A DNA stretch of 64,000 nt, from contig NC_135360.1 of the NCBI RefSeq assembly GCF_051622035.1, positions 6,634,001-6,698,000 on the forward strand, in the 5' to 3' direction. The notes under the pieces are model-generated. The model worked only from the letters and a program-made list of their open reading frames with translations, ran no database searches and was not told where the DNA came from. Position numbers and translations under genes: made by a program. Of this stretch, positions 1 to 11,097 are shown piece by piece; within the stretch, counting starts at the first letter, position 1, and the number at the start of each line of letters is the position of its first letter. This DNA comes from Arctopsyche grandis (taxonomy: Eukaryota > Arthropoda > Insecta > Trichoptera > Hydropsychidae).

Positions 1-904
1 TAAAAGGCATTCATGCTCGTCATAGGAAATTCAATCCCCTCGAGAGTGGAAGCTCCAAATCCCAGGTTATTAGATATCTCCAACGTATGGTTGGGTAAAA
101 AGAACGATTCATGCACGTCGATGATGATGATGATGATGATGATACACCTGTAGCAAAATGGCTACAGGTGGAGTGACTGCGTGGCCATCTCGTGGTGTGC
201 GTGTGTGTTGTGGGCGTTGTGGTGTGGTAACGGTACACCGCATAGCGCGCATTGCAAACGGTCAAGAGCGAGAGATGACACCGTGACCGCCAACCATTAT
301 CACTTTGCGCAATGGCACGCGACTGCCAAAGGGTTCAAAATTACGCGTGATCTAATAGTTGAACGTTATTAAGTTACATAGTCACACTTGGATCAAATTT
401 TAAAGAGTTTTCAGCACTTGTGTGATGTCAGCTGCAAGTTGTGAAAAAGTTCTGTAATTGGGACTCAAAGAATACAGCTTTGATGAGGCAATTTCCGCTT
501 ACAAATATAGATATTTGTCTTTTTATATATGCACAAGGTTTGTAACCTCATTTGTAACTAAAATAATGAACATGTCAATAAGGAGGGTGTCATGATGGAG
601 CTGTATCGATACCACTTGGGTAAGTGATAAAATGAAAATTTTTGGAGTTGATTTTTCAGAGCGATTTTTCGCACTCCGAACTTTTGGTCTGTTTATAGAA
701 TCCATTCATAATATTGTGTTTCCTTAATTTTTACCATCTTTTCTGATTTTCTTTTTTCTTTTATTGTTAATTTTATATGATAAGATTTCATTATAATTTA
801 CTTAAATGGGTTTTTACTTGTATAAATAAATAAATAAATTCCTTTCATTATAAAAAATGTGACATGTGACATCGAGGTTCATACATACATATTTCGTAAG
901 GAGA
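1..904. other. Non-coding stretch with GAT microsatellite and perfect hairpin
   Basis: No gene is supported here. A (GAT)n run lies at about 119-143. Directly after it is a perfect hairpin, CACCTGTAGC (145-154) with GCTACAGGTG (161-170), 10-bp stem and 6-nt loop. G+C is raised from about 180 to 330, but the open frames there show no recognisable protein. The remainder is AT-rich and featureless. Confidence 0.5.
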
Positions 905-1033
905 TATCGGCTAAGCACAGTTCACGATTGTCAATTTCTTATAAAAACCATGTATTTTTGCTCTCTTGCTTTAAACACTAATAGAGCGGTCTATTATTAT
1001 TTGAAAAAGAAACCGCGTGTGGCCGCCTTTTAG
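905..1033 (+). mobile_element. hAT-type MITE, short family, degraded copy
   Basis: Shares the family core with the copies at 1079-1198, 48964-49096, 54393-54520 and 55639-55791: a GTCAATTTCTTA-like stretch, AAAACCAT, TTTTGCTCTCTTGCTTT and GAGCGGTCTATT. Ends are not sharply defined. Confidence 0.55.
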
Positions 1034-1078
1034 TCATACGTAAAGATTGGGTAGTCATTATTAGAAATCAGATAGGGA

Positions 1079-1198
1079 TCGGGGCAGAGGGTTTTTCTAT
1101 TGCTAATTTCATAGAAAAACCATTTTTACAGGCTTTTTTTGCTCTCTTGCTTTGAGCACTGTTGGAATGGTTGTATTGTTATTTGTCTCTGCCCCGAC
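1079..1198 (+). mobile_element. hAT-type MITE of the same short family, with perfect 11-bp terminal inverted repeats
   Basis: Begins TCGGGGCAGAG and ends CTCTGCCCCGA, an 11-bp perfect inverted repeat. The interior has the family core (AGAAAAACCAT, TTTTTTTGCTCTCTTGCTTTG). No clear target-site duplication is seen. Confidence 0.55.
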
Positions 1199-1234
1199 GA
1201 ACATCCGATATCTAGTCCGATGTAAAAATTGGTC

Positions 1235-1575
1235 ACTTCAGAGGCTGAACTGGGCAAATGCTTTATATTATTCAAGGAATTATTGTAATTTATAAAATAA
1301 AAATTATTTTTAAAACAAGAAAGCAACGATATATTGAATTTAATTCGCGGACATCTAATATTAGCGTTGAATATTTTCTATTTACCGTGAGGATTAAAAT
1401 TCTCCCTGTGACTATGTAGTGTCAGTGCACGTGCCAAGGACATGTATAGGTTGATAGTGGAAGAAGAAATTGTTGTTTGTTATATTCCCGCTATCCTTTA
1501 GATATATTTTAATTTATATATTTATAATGTGTTAACCAATACGTACGGCCCATTGGCAACCTGCCTCACCCTAAA
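1235..1575 (+). repeat. Unclassified dispersed repeat, copy 1 (partner at 47100-47440)
   Basis: Aligns, with divergence, to 47100-47440. Shared landmarks in the same order are GGCTGAACT(g/a)GGCA, GCTTTATATT, TAGCGTTGAATATTTTCTAT, GGTTGATA(g/a)TGGAAGAAGA, TTTGTTATATT and CGGCCCATTGGCAA. No open frame and no terminal repeats, so the class is unknown. It may be the non-coding part of a larger element. Confidence 0.6.
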
Positions 1576-2301
1576 AGTATGCTGCCCTGATCAAAGTCCG
1601 ATGTACATATAGTCATAACTGTCATACTCATAAGGTTGACCAGAGATACCTACTGTACGGTTACCATAAGGCTGACCTGAGATCATATACATATGTTCAT
1701 CATAAATGGTCGGAGATTGTGGAAACATGCGGTAGCGTAGGAATTGCGGACCAATGTAAAGTGAAGAATTCCAAATTTCTAGGGAATAACTTAACGTTTG
1801 TGGAGAATGCCGGGGCTGTTCGGACTACTGCATGTCCGAACACTCGGGTACCTGCCTTTAAAGCTACCTGCCGAACACACGATGGACCACACATTCTCGG
1901 GCGAGCAGCGGTTCCGTGTGGACCTCTGGAGTCGTAGAATAAGTGCTGTGAACTGACTTTGGCCTATCATTTGCAACAATACCACTATGCAGCTTAGCTG
2001 AATAAGTACCAGTATCGTGTTGTAATTCGGACTCAACTCCACAGCTGATTGTTAAATACATGTTACATTTGTAACCATGGCGGTGGTTATAATTCACACA
2101 CACAGAGCATTAATACGCTCATATCATCAATCACTACGTATTTTGAGTAAAATGTTTCCATCTAAGATCGGGGATGTTAGTCATAGTTAGGTTAGATACA
2201 AAAAAAATTTGATATTTAATATTCATAATAAAAGTAGTATGAATACTAAATTAGAAAGCCTGGACTTTTTTGACTCATATATAGTGGTATAAAAAAATTA
2301 C
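1576..2301. other. No gene seen; small direct and inverted repeats
   Basis: An imperfect direct repeat (CATAAGGTTGACCAGAGAT near 1630 and CATAAGGCTGACCTGAGAT near 1666) and a small hairpin (GTTCGGAC/GTCCGAAC near 1818-1841) are the only structures noted. Short open frames on both strands show no domain. Confidence 0.4.
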
Positions 2302-2454
2302 CTGGTGTAAGGCAGGAAGCCATCACCACTGCAAAGAGCAGGGCTCGGAACCAGGACCACCTGTCCTCCATCACGATGATTCTTCAAGGTCACCGCATTC
2401 GTACGACCTCTGACCGACTTTCTTCCCAATTTCCAATCGCCACTAAGCAACGCT
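2302..2454 (-). CDS. Internal exon with start codon and signal peptide of an unidentified secreted or membrane protein
   Basis: Read on the minus strand, a pyrimidine-rich tract ending TTTGTTTCAG precedes an exon starting at 2454. An ATG lies at 2371-2369 and the exon ends in CAG|GTAATT at 2302. The coding part is 70 nt: 23 codons plus one base. The peptide begins MEDRWSWFRA, then has a hydrophobic core LLFAVVMASC, a classic signal peptide or N-terminal membrane anchor. Bases 2372-2454 would be 5' untranslated sequence. The remaining exons would lie to the left, within or outside the window, and I could not find them. The splice sites and signal-like peptide are visible; that this is a real gene is inference. 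No family can be named. Confidence 0.6.
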
Positions 2455-2910
2455 CTGAAACAAAAACAGAAAAAAACTGATTAATTATCTGCTCGCTAGA
2501 TTCACAAACGCTTTCGCTGAGATCCAATCACTCGGACGAATCTTCCAAGCTCCGCGCGGACTTTCTATAGGGGTTTTCGGAAGTCAAATTAACCAATTAA
2601 CAGTTGCTCGTAGACGATGACTGAGCTATATATTATGGATAATGGCAGGTTGTGTGTGCCGTCGTTTATTATTAAAATGCTCACTGTTTTCGCAATCGCC
2701 AGCAATCCTCGCTCTGATTGCTGCAGCCGACGACGACTGCGAAGAAGTGTAGCTAATATCAGCTCTGATTATTTTGGCACGAATATTTCACTCGCGCTGG
2801 ACAATCAACACTTGGACTACTTAGTCTTATGTATACTTAGTCGAATGGTGCAGCCACAAAAGCGCATCTCTGTCTATTGCTTTCGCTATTGAAGCGTAAC
2901 TTGAGACTTG
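2455..2910 (-). promoter_or_regulatory. Probable upstream intron/first-exon region of the 2302-2454 exon
   Basis: CpG content is higher than in the surrounding DNA (about 2490-2880), as would fit a 5' end of the minus-strand gene. No TATA box or initiator could be chosen with confidence, and the plus-strand open frame here looks fortuitous. Confidence 0.3.
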
Positions 2911-3361
2911 TATATTTTATTTTATTTTATTTTATTTTTTATTTTACATATATACCAGGAAGGCCTTACAGGTAAATCCCAATGCGCCTTCCTGGCCAAT
3001 TACAAATACAAATGCAGCATTTTTTATTATAAGTCGTTGAATTGCGAGACACTGAAAAAACTCGCAAATTAACGAGACATCTATGAATTGTACATAAATT
3101 TTTATTGTACATCCATCAAATTTCAAATAGTGGTGACATAGTAGGTAGGAAGGATTTTTAGCCAATTTTTTTTTCCGGGAACCGTTTCAACAATGAAATC
3201 AGAGAAAATTGGCAAACTCTGATAGGAAACGATCAACCTGGAGTCACAAATCCAGGTCTGACCAACAGCATACTCTGAAAAATTCATTTTCATTCAGGGA
3301 TAGAACCCGGCACCTTCTTGACGGTAAGCAGAAGCTTAACGTCCGAGCTATGCTGCTGGCT
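2911..3361 (-). mobile_element. tRNA-derived SINE, young copy
   Basis: On the minus strand the head carries a tRNA-like A-box region (TAGCTCGGACGTTAAGC) and B box (GGGTTCTATCCC). The family core follows (CCAGACCTGGATTTGTGAC, GATCGTTTCCTATCAGAG, TTGCCAATTTTCTCTGATTT). The 3' part ends in a hairpin CCAGGAAGGC/GCCTTCCTGG (2955-2964 and 2986-2995) and an AAAATA-type tail. It is nearly identical to the copy at 18631-19065, so recent. Confidence 0.85.
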
Positions 3362-3675
3362 GAATGAAAAGTATAACGGCTTTTCAAAAACAATACTAGT
3401 CTACTAAAAGCATGCAAGTTTATAAAAAAGAGGGGAGGGGATGTCGTAGCCGTAAAAAAACAGGAGTAGATACATGAAATTTTTATACTACAACGTCAAG
3501 CTAGGAACAGAGATGGATGTATGGGTTACAATGTGGAATTAAATCTTGGCCAGGGTCTTAATTCGAGATACACAATAAGATAATTTGCGAGATAAACATG
3601 TGTGGATTTAATTAGTATCTATACCGATTTATATAAAAAGGTGTATAAGTTAAAATTATGCCTTGAACTCTTATA

Positions 3676-3820
3676 CCGGGTTGACACGATGTGAGTAGCT
3701 TGTACCAAGTAAGTTGGACGTCTGAAACGTTCAAAAACGGTTGGATCACCTATCGCCACGTTATGAATAACATCCAAGTTACTCGTCCAAGCTACTTGGT
3801 CCAAAATCGTGTCAATCCAG
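3676..3820. mobile_element. Foldback MITE with CCGGGTTGACACGA ends
   Basis: Starts CCGGGTTGACACGATG and ends ATCGTGTCAATCC. Arms rich in AAGTAGCTTG-like sequence pair with each other around a centre near 3750. Related copies lie at 52453-52592 and 52613-52736. Confidence 0.7.
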
Positions 3821-3825
3821 TCTTC

Positions 3826-4152
3826 AGTCGAAAACACACTGAAGGGAACGGCACAGGAAGTCCCGTAGCTTCCAGCCACGGAAGGGCGTTTCCAGTTCAT
3901 TGTTAATTCGTACGACCTTATTATTTCGACAAGTTTATCCTACATTTCTTCAAATATGGGAATTACTATTATCGATCACTGTCAAACCTACGCCAATACA
4001 AGGATAAATAATTACCGAAAACACTACAGGGGCTGATTTTTGGAACTCGATCCTTCCGGAATGGTTATGCGTTCTTGCGTTTTGTTACGTGTGCAAAATT
4101 ATCTAAAAAAAATCCCGTGCCACGTGCCTCTCTGTGTGTTTTTGCCCTTAAG
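3826..4152 (+). mobile_element. Dispersed MITE family (GGTGCAGACACAC ends), diverged copy
   Basis: Shares CACACTGAA, TTCATTGTTAATTCGTACGA, CTTATTAT.TCGACAAGTTT, CTTCAAATATGGGAAT and CTGTCAAACCTA..CCAATACAAGGAT with the copies at 11098-11621, 39969-40300 and 52737-53020. It ends CTCTGTGTGTTTTTGCCCTTA. The best-kept ends in the family read GGTGCAGACACAC and GTGTGTCTGCACC, an inverted repeat. Confidence 0.7.
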
Positions 4153-6630
4153 CGCTTACATACAGTAAATCAAACTGATGAACCACCAGCTGATGAAATT
4201 ACATATACTATAATATGAATACATATGGCTTACAACTACCGCAGTGACGCTGTTAGTCACTTTACAAATGTAACATGTGATCAGTTGGAGGGTTGATTTC
4301 AATTTAAATACAAATTTTCCAAAAAAAAAAAAAACAGTTTTAGGATTTGGCTTACCGTAGTTGCCACTTTCAATATGCAGTAAGATTTTATTTATATTTA
4401 TCTGCTATTTCAATTGAAGCCGGAGTTAATATTGGTTATAAAAATAATTAACGAAAAGTAGATCCAGGCTGAAGATTGAATTGTCAATATGGGTCTATGT
4501 AAATCGCTTTTTGTTGAATATTTTCAATGAATCAAAACTAGGCACAGATAACTGACACGTTTTAGAGGACTCAATATTAGAGATAAGAGATAAATATTCA
4601 TGGTTAAATATCCATATGAAACTTTATGTATACGTATATGTACATAGGTAGAACGATATAGACCTCGTTGAAAACTTAAAGATCCAGATGTTTTTAATAT
4701 ACATATGTATCTATAATCAAAACCATTTGATATATGTATGTAAATATATAGACATAGTATATTAAATGTATGTAATACAAGTTGAAATGAAATTTGATGA
4801 CAATTGTGCAAAAAATATCTATGTCAAGCTGCTTTGCCTTTTCGATTCTCATTCTATGGTACGCCATCGTGAGACCTTTGCGTAATTAAGAAATACGCAA
4901 ATTACCCTCAATTGCAGTGCTGGACCTTAGAAATGATTGTGCTTCTTCTTTAGAGAATATTACGTAGACTTTTTTTTACTGTTAGCATACCAACGACCCG
5001 GTTTCCGTTCGCATCGATCGTTAGACTAAGTTACACCATTTTTCTCAATACTCTACCGAGTTCTGGGTCAAAACTTAAACTTTTTCCTTAGAAAAATACT
5101 GAACTGTGAACCGTTAATGGCGTTGAACGTCAAATATACAAAAAAAAAAACATAAGTTTTGGGTCACAAATGACAAATTACCAAGTCGAGGATTTTTATA
5201 ACTTTAATATGTAGTCCTCTATATCAGAATGATTCTACACAGATGATAACACAGTGAAGGTGTGATTCTCATAAATCATCATCGCCATCAACTACTGTGA
5301 AAAATGCTCTGGAGCCCTAATCAATAGCAGCCACGTTTTTTTTACTCATCCACCAAGTATTAACTTTGCCTTCTACGATATTATTTTACATCCCTTTGGG
5401 TAACAAGCGAGTACTTATTATGTCAATCTGCAACCGTATCCACCTATGTAATATTCATCCAAGCATAGATACATATTCCTATGCTACCCTGAATTTATTT
5501 GATTTTAGAAAACAGTTTGCTTTCAATACCCATGTAAGTTTCACGACCAAACTTCACCACACGAAATATTGAACAATAGTTTTCTCTTCAAATATATCAG
5601 AATATTCTGTTTCTTCTCCTTTTTCTTCTTCGAATGGCTTATCTTTGTTATTAGATGTACTAATCCTTTATTAGTAGATGTACTGGATTATGGAGACAGC
5701 TACTCGTGTAAGTAGCAGCCTTCACAAGACAATTTACTAAACGGCAGACAGTATAAAGCTCATCATAATCAGTTAAGCTTGATATAAAGTAAATGTATAC
5801 ATCACCAGCCGATAACGGACATGAAATCCGGTTCTAGGGTTACGCAGTTTACCCAAGATGACATCACACTAACCGTACATATGGCGAACGGTTGCAAATA
5901 TTAAACAAATAATTATGTAGATACCACATTGGCATCGGATCGAATTCGTACTTATTATGAATTCTGACCACACGTCCAATCGGTCCGATCGACCGGTTCG
6001 ATCAATTTAGCATGCGTGGCGGAGTAGTAGTCGTCGTTGGTTGCATATCGGGTCATCAGCTTTGCAAAACCGTTGCAATTGTAAATAACAGTAACAAACG
6101 CTCTCGAATAAGACAATTCAATTAGATCTAACGGGTGACACGTTAGTGATTTTTAGGTATACTACGTTGCCGGTGTATAAAGACCAACGAGCGTGGTGGA
6201 TAAGACCAACTTTCACTAGGCACGACTTATGCCTACTATGTGTGAAATGATGAAGCAACTTTGCTGAAATTGAGAACGGTGATAATGATAATTATATGAG
6301 TGCTATCATAACTATGTGATAAATGCTTAATGTCAAACACACATGAACTTCGTTGCTTTCTTATATGACTTGAGAATTAAGTGTCCAATTTTTTTTTCTA
6401 TATAAATAAATGTCCTTCGTGATTAATATTACATCTAGTATTGTGTCTGTTGATATTTCAACGGGTGATTTTAGAGAGAAATTGATATATGAACCACACC
6501 TGTGGCTATTGTCGCTAGCGCTATAAGCATTCACAGTCCTTATGGTCAATTCGCATCGCACTCGTGCCTCATTCAATTCCACCTCCCACGTTGTCCCCTC
6601 ATTCCATCCCCGCAAGCTCCCCCCGGCCGT
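4153..6630. other. Long AT-rich stretch without a recognisable gene
   Basis: Only short simple-sequence runs and scattered ACATATGTA-type words are visible. Several short open frames on both strands lack splice support or recognisable motifs. A CpG-richer island at 5930-6080 (around a TCGGTCCGATCGACCGGT-like palindrome) has no gene attached. Confidence 0.45.
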
Positions 6631-6688
6631 ACCCGTCCAAATTTAGTAATAATAAAAAAGCATTTAATAATCAAAAAACCCGTCCAAA
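6631..6688 (+). mobile_element. Ultra-short Jockey LINE tail insertion with 11-bp target-site duplication
   Basis: Thirty-six bases (6642-6677), matching the last bases of the Jockey family tail (TAGTAATAATAAAAA(a)GCATTTAA.AATCAAAAA), sit between two perfect copies of ACCCGTCCAAA (6631-6641 and 6678-6688). This is a complete target-primed insertion truncated to the 3' tail. Confidence 0.85.
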
Positions 6689-6724
6689 TGAGTTCACATT
6701 TTTAAATATATACACACTTGTAGG

Positions 6725-6918
6725 CAGTGCCGGTTTTAGGGGGGGGCTGGGTCGGGCGCCAAATAAGTTAGGGCACCGAACAATGCGCCAAAGGCGCTTT
6801 AAAATTTAAAATTAGAGCGCCAAAAGCCATTCAAAATTTTAAATTAGAGCGCCAAAGGCGAAAGTAGGTGTTAAGAAAAAATTGCCCGAGGGCGCCATCG
6901 GGTGTAAGGCCGGCACTG
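6725..6918. mobile_element. hAT MITE with 8-bp target-site duplication
   Basis: Starts CAGTGCCGG and ends CCGGCACTG. Flanks CTTGTAGG (6717-6724) and CTTGTAGA (6919-6926) are a 7/8 duplication. The interior has two GAGCGCCAAA(a/g) direct repeats. The ends and 8-bp duplication are the hAT hallmark; there is no coding capacity. Confidence 0.88.
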
Positions 6919-7221
6919 CTTGTAGAACCACAGAGTTGAATTTTAAATATTATTTTTGTCTCGTTCTAACGCACACATATTCGGATATACTCTTCACATT
7001 CGTACGTCATCTTATGACATTACGGACGGGGGGTATGAGGGGGGATTCGTTGACACCACCCATCTTTTCGATCTTTCGACTTTCGTTCAAGTCACTTTCG
7101 ATGTAATGACCCAGATCCGAATTGTATCCAGCAATTGCAAGGCGAATATATTGGGGTGACGTTGCAGTCTCACCTCGGCACATTCCCAGATCATTTATTT
7201 TATTGTTTGCATTTTCAGGTC

Positions 7222-7672
7222 CTAATGGATATTTTCATTGGTAACAAAGCGATATGCATTACTAATGATCTTCAGAAACTGGTTTTGCCATCTTTGCACA
7301 TATTCGATATTGTATGGCCTACTGCACCCCCACAGTTGTTTGCCATACGTCCATACTGGCTTCATAATGGCTTGGTATATTATTTTTTTGCAGTGCAAGT
7401 CTAATTTGGAGTGTCTTCCTATTAGCCAGTACATTTCTCTTTTTGGTTCAAATATGCTCTATTTTTTTCTTAATATGATGCCTCCGTGTAAATCTTGAGT
7501 CGAGGCGCAGTCCAAAATATTTAGCTGAATTAGCTTTTGGAATTTGTACCCCGTTGATGAATATGTATATTATAACGACTTCGTAGGGCCGACATGTGAA
7601 ATGTAGAACCGGAAAAATAAAATAGCGGAACAATCTCATAAATTTAATAAATGTAACGAGTACGATAAACAT
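7222..7672 (-). pseudogene. Jockey-clade LINE, reverse transcriptase C-terminal fragment
   Basis: On the minus strand, 7434-7222 encodes MYWLIGRHSKLDL, then KIIYQAIMKPVWTYGKQLWG, then a stretch with IEYVQRWQNQFLKII. This is the typical region after the reverse transcriptase of Jockey-type LINEs. Upstream, in another frame (about 7560-7448), comes INGVQIPKANSAKYFGLRLD, the expected preceding block. The two blocks are in different frames, so the copy is frameshifted. No 3' tail is evident at its left end. It is older than the 13960-14630 copy and probably a different subfamily. Confidence 0.85.
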
Positions 7673-8116
7673 GCAAAATCAAAACCAAACTAGCATCGAA
7701 ATAATGATAAAAAAATATATTTAAAAAAATTTAAAATCATGTTAAAACTACTTATGTATGTATGTACATATATACATAATTTTAGTAGTGAGATTGAATA
7801 TTTATGATAATAGCGATATAATAGTAATTATTCGTCAAAAATGACAGCTTTTGATTAATTACAGAAGCCTTAATCACTGAAAGTTCACGAAACCGTTTCT
7901 GTCTGAACCATACATATGTACTGTATCGGACCGAGTGTATTTTGAAGCTAAAATGAAGATTTATTTATTTACAAATTTGCTATAGTGACTTTATAGATTA
8001 GCTCTAAGTCGTCACAATGGCTAAGATGAATGTACATACATATGTAGGTGCAGATGCACATGTTTTAAAAACGTTGGCATGTTTTAATCTGTGCCGTCAC
8101 GATATTTCCGAAACTC

Positions 8117-8180
8117 ACCCCTTGGAATTTTTTCGGTGATATTTTGTCAAACCTATGACAATACAAGAATAACACATCAA
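8117..8180. mobile_element. Rearranged fragment of the GGTGCAGACACAC MITE family
   Basis: 8117-8148 matches the family in minus orientation (CACCCCTTGGA..TTTTTTCGGTGATATTTT) and 8147-8180 matches it in plus orientation (TGTCAAACCTATGACAATACAAG). It is a small inverted rearrangement. Confidence 0.45.
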
Positions 8181-8249
8181 CAATCCCCCATATATTTGAC
8201 ATACATACATATGTATATGGTCAAACATTATACGTAAGTATTGTAAGTA

Positions 8250-8543
8250 TTATTCAAGGCCAATTACAAACATCGATTAACAATCATAGAGACATCTATG
8301 TACAAATTTGCAACATTTTTTTTACAAATTAGAAAATTTTGATATGCTGTAAACTGTAAGACAAGTTTGCCAATTTTTGGGAACTGTTTTCAATTAAATC
8401 AGATAAATTGGCAAACTCTAAAAGGAAACGATCAACCTTGGAGTCACATATCCATGATCTGGCCAGCTACAAAACCAGAGATAGAACCCATGACCACATA
8501 ATTGAAATCATTACACGCTAACCATTCATCTATGCTGCTGGTT
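8250..8543 (-). mobile_element. tRNA-derived SINE, older subfamily
   Basis: Minus-strand copy of the SINE core (GATCGTTTCCTTTTAGAGTTTGCC, GACTCCAAGG; here TTAGAG replaces CAGAG). The tail contains GATTGTTAATCGATG and TTGGCCTTGAATAA, shared with the copy at 37801-38092. Confidence 0.7.
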
Positions 8544-8904
8544 AAGGTATGAATAATGATGTTATAATAATAATCACCCTCTAAGCGTAGGTTATCGGAG
8601 ATTATTTTAACCTATTTGTCTGGTAGCCTGCGCTCATCATTATTTTCATAATTAAATGTGATTTACGAGTGGAATTTTGATCTCCTCTTTTCCATTTGGG
8701 CCTCGCAGAGATGTTTTTCATTTGCGGCTGATTCTAATATATTAGTGCTGGCTATAGGAGCAAGGCATTCCCTACTTTGTATTTTATTATTTGATATTTT
8801 TACTTTATATGCTATTGTTTTTTTTATGATTAGCAAGATTTGATGTGTATATGTACATATTTTTATTTTTCTCATCATTTATATTTCTTTCTCAACTATT
8901 TTTT

Positions 8905-8950
8905 CGACCATTGTGGCGCATTAGGGACTCCTGTAATGCCACAATGGTAC
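8905..8950 (+). repeat. LINE-type 3'-end hairpin CCATTGTGGC...GCCACAATGG, copy 1
   Basis: CCATTGTGGCGCATTAGG, a 4-nt spacer, then CCTGTAATGCCACAATGG. The 14-bp stem has one 2-nt bulge. The same hairpin recurs at 32432-32472 with different flanks. I infer a retrotransposon 3' end, because a terminal stem-loop near an A-rich tail is common in LINEs and their SINEs. Confidence 0.55.
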
Positions 8951-9453
8951 ACACTTAAACTTTAATAATCCCTTAAGAATAATGCCGAGATGAGTCTTCG
9001 TTCCCTAAACTAAATACAATCAACTAAATTCTTATCTAAACATCTTTTTAGAGTGCGTTCGTGCTCATTTCGAACACACGTAAACCGGCATAGATAATAT
9101 ATCACAATTACGCCATACAGATAGAGCAATTAGCTTCGTTTAATTTCGAAGAAATTATGCGCGACCAAGACAATAATATTTCAACAACAACGGTTATAAT
9201 GATCATACGTTAACGGTTTTCGTTACATTTCGTATGCGGATTATTATTAAAAATCAAAACGAACGGTCGAAGCCGAGTCTGACCGCTACGATACTCGTTA
9301 TACGAGAATATCATCTTTGAAATACCTTAGCGTAAAATAAAAACGTATACATGTAATGCCGCAGAGTGTGTAATTGATTTTGAATTATGTAAAACGAGCA
9401 CCGGTTATACGAAAATTCAAACTACATCCATACATATGTAGTAGTCAGTTCAA

Positions 9454-9673
9454 ACATCGAACTGTTTAAATAGGTTTTTGAGCTCTTTTTCCTATTATGC
9501 TTTAGATTAACATTAGAATAATATAATACTGTGATTACTAACCAAATTAAATTAAATTGTAAAATAGAAAATGATCAGTAGATCAGTAGCTATTAAAATT
9601 GATATAAGATGTATTGTGAACATAATTTCGTAATAATAAAAAGCATTTAAAAATCAAAAAAACATCGAACTGT
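9454..9673 (+). mobile_element. Jockey LINE 3' UTR copy with 12-bp target-site duplication
   Basis: A 3'-UTR-only copy (9466-9661), from about TAGGTTTTTGAGCTC to the GCATTTAAAAATCAAAAA tail, lies between two copies of ACATCGAACTGT (9454-9465 and 9662-9673). It is about 97 percent like the tail of the 13960-14630 copy by eye. Confidence 0.88.
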
Positions 9674-11097
9674 AATGCGTACGAGAGTTTGACTAAAAAT
9701 CAATTTGTATGCAAGAACTGGGTTAAAAACGTATTGTAAGATAGAAGACGCATCGGTTCTCTCGGCGAAGGCAATTAATGCACAGGTTAACCTCAAACTG
9801 TTTAGCGCAGAGGAGAAATTTTCGCCTTGCATTATCATTATCATCATCGCCGTCATTATTATTAGATGTGGAGAAAAGTGAGATTGGAAAGCGAGAGACA
9901 AACTAAGTGGAGACCAAATGCTGAATGGACGTCACATATGCGGTACAGAACTAAGAGTATGTTGCTGTTTTACTTTCGATTCTATCGGCAAATGAGATAT
10001 TGATTGCATCCATTGCAAATGGAAATTTCGCACCCCGGCGACAAATGTAACACGGCTCAAAAAAATATTAAAACTGTACGTGTAGTAATTTTTCAACATG
10101 ACTGGAAATTATTGTATCGGTATACATAAGTATGTCTAGTTTTTTGAGCTTTGTCACTTTTCTCGCCGTGTGATGTCTTTTTAGCGTCGTGAAGTCTTTT
10201 TAGCTTGTTAAAATTCAGGTGATAGAAGCAATTTCACAATGACATAAAGATGACTAAGTAATCTTTGAAGCTCTTCAATCGCCAATACCCAAGTGTATGA
10301 AAATCTGAGCTGCGGCGTTTCTATATTTGAACCATAACGTTGTAAGTGACACATACGAGTATGCTCAAATGCGTTTTATTCGTGATTTGCGGTGTATCTA
10401 CATACATATGTGCCTTGAAGCCCCTACTTGCACTCTTAAAAAATTTGAAATGCCGCCTCTTAGGGATAGAAATCATAACATTGTAAGTACCTTATTAGTT
10501 GCACTGTCATTTGTACTGTCAGTTTAACTTTTAACTGGATGAATATTTCTAAAGAGATTAACAACAATAAGCTGATGATATCTTCAGCCACCATGATCAA
10601 GGTAACATCTGAGAGACGACGCTATATAAGTTGTCCATTTATTATTATGAAAGTTATTATGGTACTTTATAATGACACAAACGATGGCACTTAAAATATT
10701 TTTTTTTTAATTTATGTTTCTAATATCTAATATAATGTATTGATTGCTCGTTGAATAATTATAATACGTTGCAGAATAATTATATTTTATTAAAAAAATG
10801 TTGAAAGAATGAATTTAAGCATTATTTATTTAAACAGTTTCAAGTCTCTCTTGAAAACTAAATGTTCTGGCACTTGAAACGTTATGGTTTGGCACCTCTT
10901 ATTTGTATTTTTTTCATGTTAAGGTGATATTAAGGAGAGGCCTGATATTTGAATAATCCGTTACGCCAAAAGAATCATTTATACTAGCACAGCACAGACC
11001 GGAAGCTGCAGGTTAATAACAGTACGCAAAATATATTTTGATACATTATATATGGACACATTCATATTTTGACAGCAGTAACCGAAACGACCTATCC
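9674..11097. other. No gene recognised
   Basis: AT-rich sequence with short open frames lacking motifs. A CATCATCAT-like run lies at 9838-9865. No repeat family was matched. Confidence 0.4.
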
